Below are positions 33,451-46,200 of a DNA stretch of 64,000 bases, piece by piece; position 1 is the stretch's first letter; every line of letters starts with the position of its first letter. Source of the stretch: Leguminivora glycinivorella (Eukaryota; Arthropoda; Insecta; Lepidoptera; Tortricidae); contig NC_062981.1 in assembly GCF_023078275.1 (NCBI RefSeq), positions 17,228,846 through 17,292,845 of the forward strand, given 5' to 3'. A program made the position numbers and the translations under genes. Below the pieces are notes generated by a model. It was not told the DNA's origin and did no database searches. It was given only the letters and a program-made list of their open reading frames with translations.

Positions 33451-34690
33451 TGTGTGTAGTAGCGCTGGCGAGTCTTGAGAATGGAATAGGAACTGAGCTA
33501 CAGGGGGTCAAAAGTGGGTCGAAACAGTTCGTGTAAATAGTGCATGGCATGTGCGCCGCCTGTTGCTGGAACTTGGCCTGCGCACTACCATGCGTGTGTT
33601 TTTGTTGCATAGTAACATAGCAGTAACCTATAACAATTTATTAGAACAAACATGTAATTATTTCTACGCATGTCAGGGGCACCATTGACCTATTTCATAA
33701 TGGTTATATATATAATTATCTTCGTCAAGTTAAAATTTGTATGAAATTACTTTGCACTCTTGTGGATAAAACGCAATTTTGCTATCTGTTTTCGAAGACT
33801 CAAATGGGCATTTACAGTCTCGTCTATAAATATCTATACATATCGAAACTTATTACTTGGGAAGAATGCAGGTCAAAATTGAATACGGGTATATTTACCT
33901 ACCTTATGTAGCTCACCGTACCAGTTGGCGTGGTGAAATTTCTTGTAAATATGTGATGAACATTTTCTAAGATTGTCATGTAATTTAGAACAATTCTCGT
34001 ACATATTTTCTGATTTACAAGAAAGTTGAAAACTGGGCTGTTACATAGTGAAATAGATAGCGCCCGCCAGAAAGTTTGCTTCCTAGCGGTGACATATAAA
34101 TCATTGTTTTCATGTAAATACGCGTAGTTATTTTTTTTTAAGTATCGGACAGCTTAGTACAATTCTCGTACATTTTTTCTGATTCATAAAAAAGCTGAAA
34201 ACTGGACTGTTACACAGTGAAATAGATAGCGCCCGCCAGAAAGTTTGCTTCCTAGCGGTGACATATAAATCATTGTTTTCTTGTAAATACGCGTAGTTAT
34301 TTTTATTTTAAGTATCGGACAGCTTAGTACAATTCTCGTACATTTTTTCTGATTCATAAAAAAGCTGAAAACTGGACTGTTACATAGTGAAATAGATAGC
34401 GCCCGCCAGAAAGTATGCTCTCTGGCGGTGACATATTGATCATTGTTTTCTTGTAAATGCGTGTAGTACTTTTTTTTTTAATTAGCGTACAATTTAGTAC
34501 AATTTCCGTACATTTTTTTGATGTCGCTTTGGATTCCATACGATATCATGTCACCGCTAGAAAGTATGACACGCTTACGAAAGCTAGGTGCGCCGGACGA
34601 TCAAACGCAGGTCCGTTGTCTTCGAGCGCTCGGCGCAGACTGAGCGGGCTCGCGTTAGCACAGTGTCTTTTATTCGAATTTTAGGTGTTT

Positions 34691-35552
34691 TAAAAACATA
34701 TCTATCGACAGAAAGGTATGTCTTATATGTATGATTTTTTTTTTATAGGTCAATAAAAAGTTCTAGTTTAGGATAATATTATTTAAGAGTTACAAAAAAT
34801 GCAGGAATCGCAGGAAAAATACATAATGTAAACCTCTTTTTATCGAAAAAATGGGGAGGATACGGAAGGTTATTTATCCACCATTTCAAGTAAATCTTAA
34901 AATGTCAAAGTATTAGCTAACTCGTACAGGATATAACAAATAGGATTGTGATCATTTATTACCCCAAATAACATTTTTAACAGCACAATCACGATTCTAA
35001 ACGAGCTATTCCACTACGAAATTTGAAAACGTCTTCCGAAAAAACTGATTTTTCGGAAGTATAAAAAGACATATTTTAAAGTAGTACCAATTGACTTTCT
35101 AGCTTAAGATATGTACTTTTAGGAACATTATCATTTTTTTAATAATCATTTATAGTTTCTTTATAATTTTGAATGAAAAAGGTTCTATTTTGCAAAAAAC
35201 GCTCGTCTTTAGGAATAAGGCCTCTTAATGATTGTGTTTTTTTTTTCAAGTCAGGACTTGGGAGTCTACAGTTATTGCACATGTGAACTAGCCTGTCCTA
35301 GTATCAATTGTTTATCTAAGATAAATTATCTTGCTTGTAAATCCTTTACAATCTTTACTACTGTTTTGTCTCTCACACTCAGGTATAAATTTTAGTACTG
35401 ACACACAGCACAAGTTTGCCTTGCTGACAGACTTGACAGTTTGTGATTTCCAGAAGTGTACTAAACCTTAAAGTCTGCATAATGTCTTAGTTGTGCTTCT
35501 GTCCTCTAAAGACAAGCATCAAAATAATTAATAAATCACTACTGTTATAAAC
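34691..35552. other. Spacer, probable 3' flank of the BORCS6-like gene
   Basis: AT-rich DNA. Reading leftward from the stop at 35553, the sequence may hold the minus-strand 3' UTR. TTTATT-type runs (AATAAA on the minus strand) occur near 35525-35535 and further left, but I cannot choose a polyadenylation site. No other gene is seen. Confidence 0.4.
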
Positions 35553-36275
35553 CTAAAACATACTTTCAAATAACTGTAGTAGTCTTTTTATTTCCGCTAT
35601 TCTAGCAGCCTGCGCCTGCACAGGGATCATAGCCTGTGATACCTCCTCTCCTTTAGCAAGGATAGTGTACATGCTCTTAATATTATTGTCCATCGCGTCA
35701 CAAGTCTTCCCAACAGCATCTTTGTACACCTCCATGTTCTCAGCAGTTAATGATGAATTTGAATGCAATATACTTGACAGATTCTCTATTAAATTATCCA
35801 CAGACTGAGCGATCCTTTGAGCTTCATATTCTAAATCATTCAGTACTGTGATATCAATCTGACCTATCTGTGGGGCTAGTATTTGTCTGTAGAGCTTTCC
35901 TGATGGTGTACTGGATCTAGAGGCACTGGAACTACCAAACACTGGAGTTTCACCTCGCTTAGTTATAGGACTAGACAGTTTTATCTTAAACTCTAAATCA
36001 TCTGCTACATAATGTGTCATGTCTCCTTCATACCTAACATGGCCATCCATGTTTAGAGGAAATTTTTCCTGTTTCCTGTTCTCTGATGGCAAATTGTAGG
36101 GTCGGGATGGCCCGGGTGAGTTTCCTGGCTGTTCGCTAGCACCCTGGTCCGAGTGAAACGATATTTCACTGTAGGAAGCCGTCATCCGAGCAGAAATCTC
36201 ATCTTCTATATCATCTTGTTTATTTGGCGGGTCCTCCACGTCTGGGGAACTGGGTTTATTTGTGCCTTCAGCCAT
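35553..36275 (-). CDS. BORCS6: BLOC-1-related complex subunit 6 (BORCS6, lyspersin) homologue
   Basis: A single-exon gene of 240 codons, ATG at 36275 and stop at 35553. The N-terminal half (about 1-120) is acidic, Ser/Pro-rich and probably disordered. The C-terminal half (about 125-238) matches the conserved BORCS6 domain: LNDLEYEAQRIAQSVDNLIE, then MEVYKDAVGKTCDAMDNNIK with SMYTILAKGEEVSQ and a final AARIAEIKRLLQLFE helix, predicted largely coiled coil. BORCS6 is a subunit of BORC, the complex on the lysosome surface that recruits Arl8 and so links lysosomes to kinesin transport. At 240 residues it is shorter than the human protein, mostly in the disordered part. It is divergently arranged with the ATAD2-like gene, the ATGs about 940 bp apart. 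Confidence 0.9.
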   Translation of the reverse strand: MAEGTNKPSSPDVEDPPNKQDDIEDEISARMTASYSEISFHSDQGASEQPGNSPGPSRPYNLPSENRKQEKFPLNMDGHVRYEGDMTHYVADDLEFKIKLSSPITKRGETPVFGSSSASRSSTPSGKLYRQILAPQIGQIDITVLNDLEYEAQRIAQSVDNLIENLSSILHSNSSLTAENMEVYKDAVGKTCDAMDNNIKSMYTILAKGEEVSQAMIPVQAQAARIAEIKRLLQLFESMF

Positions 36276-37218
36276 TATCTTCTTAGATACTAATTAATTG
36301 TAGTAATATTATGTAAAATATGTTTTATTGAGAATACAATACAAATCGTAAAATTCGTGAACCAAATGATAACATTTGGGTATTGACGTTTGATAATGAC
36401 TTTGATTGATGAATGAGTGAATGAAAAAAAGAGTTCAGCGGTGAAATCCATGGCTTGAATAGCGTGGAATAAACGCTTCAACATTTTTTTGGGCTCATAA
36501 GTTTGTGCAATTTATATGAAATAGTGCAGGAAATGGTTAAACAATTCAATGAAATTAAAAGAAATAGGTTATTTCTTAGGTAATATGAAACGCTGTTCAT
36601 TTTAGAAACAGTCGTCACGGATAGTCTACTGCAAACCATGCAAACTCAACTCAATGTAAAGTATTTAACTATATTTAATTATTATTTACCATATATTAAT
36701 TACAATGATTTGTTTAGAGACCAACCACAAATAAATTACATATTTTAAGGATATTTATAGAATTATTTCGTCATATTTCATGAATAAAATTTCTTTGCGG
36801 GAATTTTTGACAGTTGTCAAAATGTCAATAAAAACATAAAACTCACAGGCGGTACAGTAGCGAGTGTGTGTGATTTTCGGAAATCCTTTCTTAAATCTTG
36901 CGTTAATTTTACCATGACTGAGTTATAAAAGTTTCGTGTTTTTATTATTAAAACAAAGCAAAAGGCGAGATTGATCGGTGAGTGTGTCATCGCATTTTGC
37001 AGCGGCCGTGCTCGTTTCGACAGATCGGCCGTTTAACATGGCGTTGGTCAACGACATGTGCGGATGAATTGCTTTATTCTTTGTCGTGTTCATTTCTTTT
37101 ACCGAGTGTTTATACAGTGTTTTTAGTAGACAATCGTGTATGTAACTGTGTTTGTGAGTTACATAACGAATTTATGGGGTTTGGGTGTAAGTTGACGGGA
37201 GTGAAATAAGTAACGGCG
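36276..37218. promoter_or_regulatory. Shared intergenic region between BORCS6 and ATAD2
   Basis: The two start codons face away from each other across 943 bp, so promoters and 5' UTRs of both genes must lie here unless there are undetected upstream exons. The half next to ATAD2 (36840-37218) is richer in CpG (for example GCAGCGGCCGTGCTCG) and probably contains its 5' UTR. The half next to BORCS6 is AT-rich. No TATA box can be assigned with confidence. Confidence 0.55.
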
Positions 37219-40200
37219 ATGGTGAAGACTCGCCGCAGTAATGGAGAAAACGGGGAGGTGGAGGAAGGGAACGAGGGCCTGAACGACGGCGGCAGTGTCT
37301 CTGACGAGAAGGTGAATTGTTCTCAATGATAAGTTACTCGGAACTTCACTGTGTACGCCACTTCCTCGCCTGACCCTGATCCCTGTTGGCACCCTAAAAT
37401 GCACTCACGCATGAGCTTACAAACGCTGTCCTATTGGATTAACCCATGGTGTTGTTTTAGTTTGTGTTTTACTCTACCTTCCTTTGTCCAATATGAAGCA
37501 TGATCTTGAATTGCATCCATCCTTTGTTACTTTATTTTGCAATTCAGCTGTAACTTTGTTTTGAGTTGGGATGACAGTAGGTGGTATTTATAAATGATAA
37601 CAGCTTTATTTAATGTTTTGTAGGCTTCCAATTGGTCACAAAGGGAGCTGAGGAGTGGCCAGTTTAAAGTGACAAGGAAAATACAACACTGGCCCACCAA
37701 GAAATGTGAGTTGATAGATAATAACTTTATTGTTGACTAGTAGCTGGTAGCAACTTGAAATATGTTAGTATGTAACTATATAAGCTGTATGGATTTGTAA
37801 CTATTTGTTTGTTTTAAAAATTTGAGTTTTAAAAGAGTCTCTGCTGTCTTAAAACATAGGTATGTTTTTGCACATAAGTAATGCTACAGATTTTCAACAA
37901 TATCTATGTGGCAACTACGATTTCAACATTAAATAAATAAATTAAATTTCTCAGGTCTCCTGAGACCGCTTAAAGTTGTAATTAAAGCGGTATAATAGCG
38001 AATTTCGCATAGCAACATGGTATCTGGTAGCTGTCCTCATTGACCCGCTATCAAAATACACTCTGTATACATCTTTGAGCTGCTGCTAGTATACCAAGTA
38101 AATATTAAATCAAGAAATATGTTACATTAGCAGCTAATTATGTAGAATCAAGTTTTATTATACAAAACAGAAGATGCTCTTAGAATCTTTTAAACTCAGT
38201 AAATACAAATAATCAAGTATCCCGAGAATTCAACATGTTTAATGGGAAACTGTAATTAAAACGTTCCAGACACCTTTGGTCACCATGTACGTCATGTAGG
38301 CTTTTAATCAGAATTCATGTAACATGAGAACCGGGCATGGCACCAAGTATACAAAAGCTGGATGCGACTGCAAGCCCTAGCGCATACACTTTTTTCCCAA
38401 ATGTTAGAAGAAAACAATCATAATAACAAAATATTTGGATCATCTCTACTTAAAGCAATTTTTAATATAGTTGTACTTACAGATAGCAGAAGACGTCGCA
38501 CTATAAAAATGCCTCGTATTGTGTTTCCGGAGAGTGATACAGAGCCAGAAAAATATTCTAGACGGTAAGTTCTTTTTAGCAATTTCACAGAACTGATACT
38601 TATCATACTTATTATAACAGCAGTATTTCACTCAGTTCTCTGGATGACTCAAACAACTTCAGTCATAATATTGAATTTGTGTTCAATATCTTCTCATATA
38701 GGTAGGTACAATGTGTTAGAACTCATGCGTGTTTTATTCATTCATGTTAGATGAGATTGATTTCTAAAAGCATTCTGTTTCTAACAAATGACAACAGGAT
38801 TACATAATATTTGCAACAAACATAATAACAAAGTCTGCTTTTTTCTGCTATTAACTTAATCTCAATTATTAAGACTTATACAATTTGTACCAAAATTACG
38901 GCGCGGAAACTTAGCGAATGCGAATACCGAGATTATTCATTAATACATACAATCACGCCTGTATCCCATAAAGAGGTAGGCAGATCACATGAAACCACTG
39001 AAGCTTCAATGCCAGTCTTGCCAATTAAGGAGTTGAAAAAAATCGAAATCGCGACATTTGCAATTGCCTATCCAGCAATTTAACCCATCTTCTTCTTCTT
39101 CTTGGTTAGGGGCTATGTAAGGCTTCATAGTGCCTTATGTATCACTGCGACCATTTCTGATCTATTGTGATAGCCACCTATTACAACTCTCGATCAAGTC
39201 CTACAAATTCGAAGATTTGTAGATCTTTTTGAGATCGAGATACCTCACATCATCTGGGTAGTGTATTATACTGTATTTGATAGCTGCCCAGAATCATGCT
39301 ACGTGTACGCATTAGAGAGGGGCACTCTGCCAGGGCGTTTCTTCAGACTCTAGACAGAATCTGCACCGCCCGTTTGCACGTTTCCCGATAGTGTGCATGT
39401 GCTTGTTTTAATTTCAATTTAAACCATATCTTACAGTCAACTTCTACGACACTCACGGGAAGATAGAGGGTGGTGAAATTAAAAAGGTTAAATTCTTAAA
39501 CTGTCACCACACCGGCAATAATATGAATCGTTATTATATGCATCTGTAGTTTACAATAACATAAATGAAAGTTTTTGCATTGCTTGAATTGCTTTGTTCA
39601 CAGTTCGCGTCAAGTTAGGGTGTTCTTCGCAGACGACAATGATTCCACCAATCGGAGTCTCCGCATTCACAACAGCCGGACCCCGAGAAAGAACTACATG
39701 GAGGATAGCGAAGACAAACCTATACAACAAAGTGAGACCTTAGATTAGAGACACGCCTTTCACACATTCGATTTTGAACCCCCGACGCAAAAACGAAGGG
39801 GTGTTATAAGTTTGACGTGTCTGTCTGTCCGTCTGTCTGTCTGTTTGTATGTTCGTCTGTGTGTGTGTCTGTCTGTGGCATCGTAGCTCCCGAACGGATG
39901 AACCGATTTTGATTTAGTTTTTTTTTGTCTGAAGGCTGAGTTAGTCGGGAGTGTTCTTAGCCATTTCATGAAAATCGATCCACAATGTCGCGGTCGGGGG
40001 TTTTTTCAAAATTTTAATTTTGTGGTTAGGTTATTTCTTTGGATCTCTGCCGCTGACTTTATATTCGTAAAGACAAAATAATATTAATATAAATTGTGTT
40101 TATGGTTGAAGTGGTGACTGGGCACATCTTTATCAATATGGGTCAATGTTGCCAACCATGATGTTTAATGAATGACGAATGACTAGATAATTCACCATAA

Positions 40201-43200
40201 ATGCCAATGTACATATTATTGTACCTGTTAGTACAAATTTACCTGTGTTTGTTATATTAGAATAGAATAATGATATATTAAGTAAGCACAGAAACAATAA
40301 GCAATTTTTAAGACAGACAAAATATTAAAGTACCACGAAATGGCGCGCGCGTTTTGCGCGCGAGGCATTGCTTCGCGTGACTGATCCGTCACTATGGACC
40401 CGGCTGATCGTAAAGTCTGTAAAGTCATTGATGACAATATTGATTATGTAAATATGTATTATATTGTTAACAGACGTCAGAAGAAGCTGCCGCAAGCGCA
40501 AGCTGCTGCATCACAACTTCAACGAGAGCTGGATCACCAACGAGCTGAAGGTCAAGGGGTACCCGGACTTGTACGGGTTTCCCGGGTCGAGTTCCTCTGA
40601 TGAGTTCACTTCGGGAGATGAGGCGACCAGGGTCTCTAGCAAGAAAATGGTGTCTGTTGGACAGGTATGTAATTTTCCTTTAATATAAAAATGTTTAGAA
40701 TCGTTAGCAGACGTTTCTGCTTAAGAGCGCTATGACAAAAAAAGGCGATATATTGTAAAATGCACAATATTTATCGACAAAATTGTACACTTTACTCATA
40801 CTAAAAGACAGTGAAAGTACTTGTTTCAGTTAGAACATCTTATTAACTGTCGGTTAAATAAAAAACATATGAAAAAAAAAGCTTTTTCAATTAGTAATGA
40901 TTGTTTTTCTGATGCTCGTTTAGGAAAAACCGCGTGAAGCACAGAATTCGGAGCTCTTATTATGTACAATTTGATAAGATCACTCTCATAAATGAGGTAA
41001 ATTTAAGTTCCAAATATCTTGTACCTAAGGCCCATTAAACAATATTTATCATTTAATCCTTTGAAATTGAGAAATTGAAAGTAAAACGAACTCAATTTTG
41101 TCTTGAAAATACTTCGAAACAAGTGATCATTTCTCCAAAAATCTACATGTTATCGAAGTTATTTTAGTATATAAATAATCTGCACAATGTGCTTAAACTG
41201 CTGTTATCCATTTGTCGTTATAATATTTTATCATGATTTTTTGCCAATTATTTGAAAACTAGCCTTCCTGTCGCTATTTTACCGGCGACGGACGCCTGCG
41301 ATTTCAGTGCCGCGCCGGAGCTCGAGCAGGTAAGACGTATGTCGCTTTGGTCTCCGAGTTTTCATCGCAAACGTCGAGAATATTTATTGTTGTGTGGGTC
41401 GGACGCCTTGTTTCTACACGGGCTATCCTCGCATTGTGTGTGTGTAAACAGCGACCAACGAATTTGATCCTAGATCCGTAAATATTTGCTTTTGTAATAC
41501 TTTGTTATGTTTGAATGTTAAAGTATTACAACGTTGTGATGATAAAAATGTGAAAATTACAATACGGTCAAGATGATAAGACACATCAAGATGGTACTCG
41601 GGATCTGATGATGGAGCCAGAAGGTGGTCACCAGTACCAGTGAACCATGTAATTAAACGACTTCGTGTTTAGGCTCGTTGGGTTCGTCTCAACAAGACCT
41701 TTGACAAGAGGTGGTACTCAGGGTCTGATGATGGAGCCAGATGGTGGTCACCAGTACCAATGAACCATATAACTAAACCCAGAGATGGGGAAATCGTAAT
41801 CGATTCCGGATTACACGATTACTTGATTTTACTTTGTAATCTGACACTACTGGGTGTCAGATTACTTGTAATGTAATCAAGTGAAACGGTAAATTACCAT
41901 TACATGTAAAGGAATCCCTAATCATCTATACAATCATTACTATTACCAATAATTCGGAATCATAGTCGATTCAAAATAACTGAAATTATTGACTTGATTA
42001 CTTTCAGATTACGAATATGTAGTACCTCAGATTGCTGACTGTCACTTTGACACAAAATTAATGACCAATGTGGAATCTGACATTGCTGACTGTCACTTAG
42101 ACACAAAAGTCGTCATGGGTGTCGTAAAATAGGTTTTAGGGGGTGCTGATTCCAAAATTAATGACCAATGTTCAATCTGACATTGCTGACTGTCACTCTG
42201 ACACAAAAGTCGTCATGGGTGTCGTAAAATAGGTTTTAGGGGGTGCTGATTCCAAAATTAATGACCAATGTTCAATCTGACATTGCTGACTGTCACTCTG
42301 ACACAAAAGTCGTCATGGGTGTCGTAAAATAGGTTTTAGGGGGTGCTGATTACAAAATGAATGACCAATTTGGAATCTGACATTGCTGACTGTCACTTTG
42401 ACACAAAAGTCGTCATGGGTGTCGTAAAATAGGTTTTAGGAGGTGCTGATTCCAAAATTAATGACCAATGTTCAATCTGACATTGCTGACTGTCACTCTG
42501 ACACAAAAGTCGTCATGGGTGTCGTAAAATAGGTTTTAGGGGGTGCTGATTCCAAAATTAATGACCAATTTGGAATCTGACATTGCTGACTGTCACTTTG
42601 ACACAAAAGTCGTCATGGGTATCGCAAAATAGGTTTTAGGGGGTGCTGATTCCAAAATTAATGACCAATGTGGAATCTGACATTGCCGACTGTCACTTTG
42701 ACACAAAAGTCATCATGGGTGTCGTAAAATAGGTTTTAGGGGGTGCTGATTCCAAAATTAATGACCAATGTTCAATCTGACGTTGCTGACTGTCACTCTG
42801 ACACAAAAGTCGTCATGGGTGTCGTAAAATAGGTTTTAGGGGGTGCTGATTCCAAAATTAATGACCAATGTTCAATCTGACATTTCTGACTGTCACTTTG
42901 ACACAAAAGTCGTCATGGGTGTCGTAAAATAGGTTTTAGGGGGTGTTCACGCCAGTAATTGACTTAAGGTGCGTGAACTTGTATTAATTATTTGTATTGT
43001 TGTAATAAAATTAGCATCTTGTAAAATTAAGACATATATTTAGAATCATAGAACATTTGACACTGACAAATAAAAATTATATTCTTCTTGACTGACTTAT
43101 TGTATTTAAAGGTTATAAAAAGGTTAGATCGCTAACATACTGCCCCTCCTTGAAAGCCTAGCTTTCAAGAGGCTCAAATGAGCGTAATTCTTTAGGCTAA

Positions 43201-46200
43201 TAAGTAGCCTAGAGACGGCTTGTTCGATGAAGCTGTTCTTTGTTTTCATGTTGATGACTGGCCAGACTTCATTACTGCCAACATATAGGTATTCGTTATA
43301 ATCCAATGGCCATTTCAATGGTGGCAAACGATCGTCCATGACCAGAAGTATGTTGTTGATGATTGGTTTCGACTTGATAGGATAACTTGCTGTTAAACGA
43401 GCTGATATGTAAATCATCAGTGTCTTCACTTTATATAACGATAGGGACATCCATGGTTTCTTGGTCGTTCGACAAGGAAGTGCCCAGGCGTGAGTGAAGT
43501 TAATTGAAGAATCCAGAGACAAAGAGTCAAAGGATGGAAATCACGATTGCCTCAATCAATGCAAACAATATTATATTAATTTCTCAACATCCTCATTAAT
43601 TAGCACTAATACATAATGAACAATAAAATAATAGTTAAATAGGTTTCACTGCTGCCTTCTAGACTCTACCGCAGTCCGAAGCCTACACTGGACAAGAATG
43701 ACATAACAGTTTCTCGCTACAAGCGAACTCTCCGATTTGCCATACGTATAACGTTTGTAGCATTCTGTTCAATTTAACTTTAGCTAAGTATCTAAAATAT
43801 TCGTACAATTGTAAAAATATATTGAACTATAAAAATATATAATATAAACATATAAAGAAGGCGCTCGCGCTATCCACTTAAATAACACTTACGAATACGC
43901 TAGATAGTATTTGTCTAAGAGAAAACGACTATGTACGAAACTGACATTTCTAAATTGGCCCCACAGACCTTCTCATTTGATCTTGATGTTAGAATAAGAT
44001 TATAAATAAGACCCCACAGACATGGCACATGAAGGGTGGAGAAGAAGGTACATAGGGAGAGAAGGTAAGTTTTCATTAATGTTTGTAGTTAGCTAGTTAG
44101 TTAGGTTTAGGATAAACACATCACACATCTAGTGTCAATCGTAAAAATAATAAAGCTTTGTATATACGATGGTTAGATGTCACTGTTCATATAATCAGTG
44201 TAAAACATTAACGAAGCGACCACCAACATAAATCAAATATCATTTTCATTGAGGAATATAGTTAATTTCAGTAGCTTTAATTTGCGATTAAGATCATTTG
44301 TTGCCTTAGAAGAATAAATAGACTTAAACCATTATCGTAAGTATTGTACACACTTGATTATAAAGACTGATGACTTGCTATAAAGAATTAGATTAGGCTA
44401 CTCAAACACTGGTTTCTCAAGGAAGCAGGGTCCTTCGCAGCACACGAAGTTCAGGATAATTATTGTTGAGGTTTGACCCCCCTTGAAGCCAGATTTATCG
44501 AGTTTGAGAGATCTATAAGGAATTACGACAGGTAATCAGTTTACAATTCGCGATTTACGTAATGTTGTGTTATAAAATACTCGAGAGTTGAAGTTTCGCC
44601 TAAGTGACTTAAAAAGCTCTCGTTCACTTAGTTTATGCTCATGGACTTCGTGGTTGATTATACAGTTTTTGGAGTCGCCTAAGGCGTCCTCCGGGGCCTC
44701 ACGGAGTGGAAGCTCATTTTGAGAGAAGTTGCATCGAGTAGAACATGCTGAACCTTGGCCTGTCGGACCAGAAACAAGCCAACCTAGATTAGACTCTTTT
44801 AGGGTTGGTTTGTTTTTGCCTAATTCGATTTTCTTGCATTCTACAATATCCCAAAATACATCACCGCCCAGCATTATGTCGATTGGGGACGGATGATGAA
44901 AATTAGGATCCGCTAACTCAAGAGACTTAGGAATGTCAAATTTGGATGTATCAATTTCAAAACTTGGAGCAGTTTGTGCTATCTTTGGCATTATTAGACA
45001 TGGAACATCAATTTTAAATTTACCGTCTTTGGATTGCACTACTACATTACACAGTTTTGAAGCACTGCCAATTATGCAATCATTTAATCCAGTTATAACA
45101 TTTTCGTCATTATCAGTGTAGGTAAAGTTCAACTTTCTTTGCATTGTTGCAGATATATATGAAGATTGACTCGCTATGTCTAATAGTGCTCTAGCATTGT
45201 GAGTTTCCTTTGTTACAGGATTGACTAAATTCACTTCAGCAGTGCACAAAAGCACGTAACCTTTCTTAGCCTGAGTGAATGAAGACATTGCGGTAGTAAT
45301 TTTTGTGTTTTTAGATAAATTTGTCTCATTGTTGTCATTAACTTCAACGTGTAATAATGTATTGTGTTTTTCATGACAGTTCCTACATGGACCTAAGCGG
45401 CAACGATCATGATAATGTCCAGGGCGCAGGCAATTCTTGCATAAATTGTGTTTCGAAACTTCATTATGCCTGCCCTCTACTGACATTTCCTTGAACTTGT
45501 CACATTCGTAATTGAAATGATTTTCTTTGCAAAATGCACATATTATTTTTGTTTTTGTACCTATGTCATTATAACTAGCGACACTAGCTGTGTACTCGTA
45601 TTCATTGTCACTTGTTAGTAATGTTGTAATATGTTTGTGTTCCTTTATAGAATGATTAGTTTTGTCCTGTTTTTGCGTAGAAGTACCGCACTGTATCGTC
45701 TCTAAGACATCTGCTCGATTACGAAGAAACACTAACAAGTCATCGAGCTTGGGAGATACTTTAAGTGTATTTCTGTGTTCTTCCCACTTTCTACTAGTGG
45801 CGGCATCTAGTTTGGACACCATCATATATATAACTAATGTATCCCAACTGTCAGTGGGCTCTTTGAGAGTGTGTAAGGCACGTAAGTTTTTGGAATAGAA
45901 GTCAATCATGAACCTGATAGCCTTGTGGGATTCTCTAGTAATGGGTTCAAAATTGAACAATGCCTTAATGTGATTGTTGATCAAAATTCTTTCGTTATTG
46001 TACCGCTCGCATAGCAAATCCCATGCGGTTTTGTAGTTGTCACTTGTGAACTCAATAGACTTTATAACTATAGCTGCTCCACCCTCCAAAGATGAACGCA
46101 AATAATGAAATTTATTGATTGCTGGGATGGACTCGTTATTGTTTATTAATGAATTGAAAGTATCACGAAACTCCATCCACTTTGCATAGCTACCATCAAA

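Larger units (their letters stand above)
31340..34690. mobile_element. Large foldback element with inverted tandem arrays
   Basis: The left arm (about 31340-32460) and right arm (about 33705-34690) are reverse complements. Each arm has several units of about 170 bp carrying ATGTCACCGCTAGGAAGC, TTTCTGGCGGGCGCTATCTA and ACAGTCCAGTTTTCAGC. The outermost unit in both arms differs (CGCCAGAGAGCATACTTTC). Each arm ends inward with TCCACAAGAGTGCAAAGTAA. The loop contains two more palindromes. No transposase is seen; 61-89 residue frames in the units are repeat artefacts. Confidence 0.8.

Noticed and set aside
43124..43522. A separate cellular gene at the 132-residue minus-strand frame
   Set aside because: The sequence matches the end of BEL/Pao pol and runs into the LTR.
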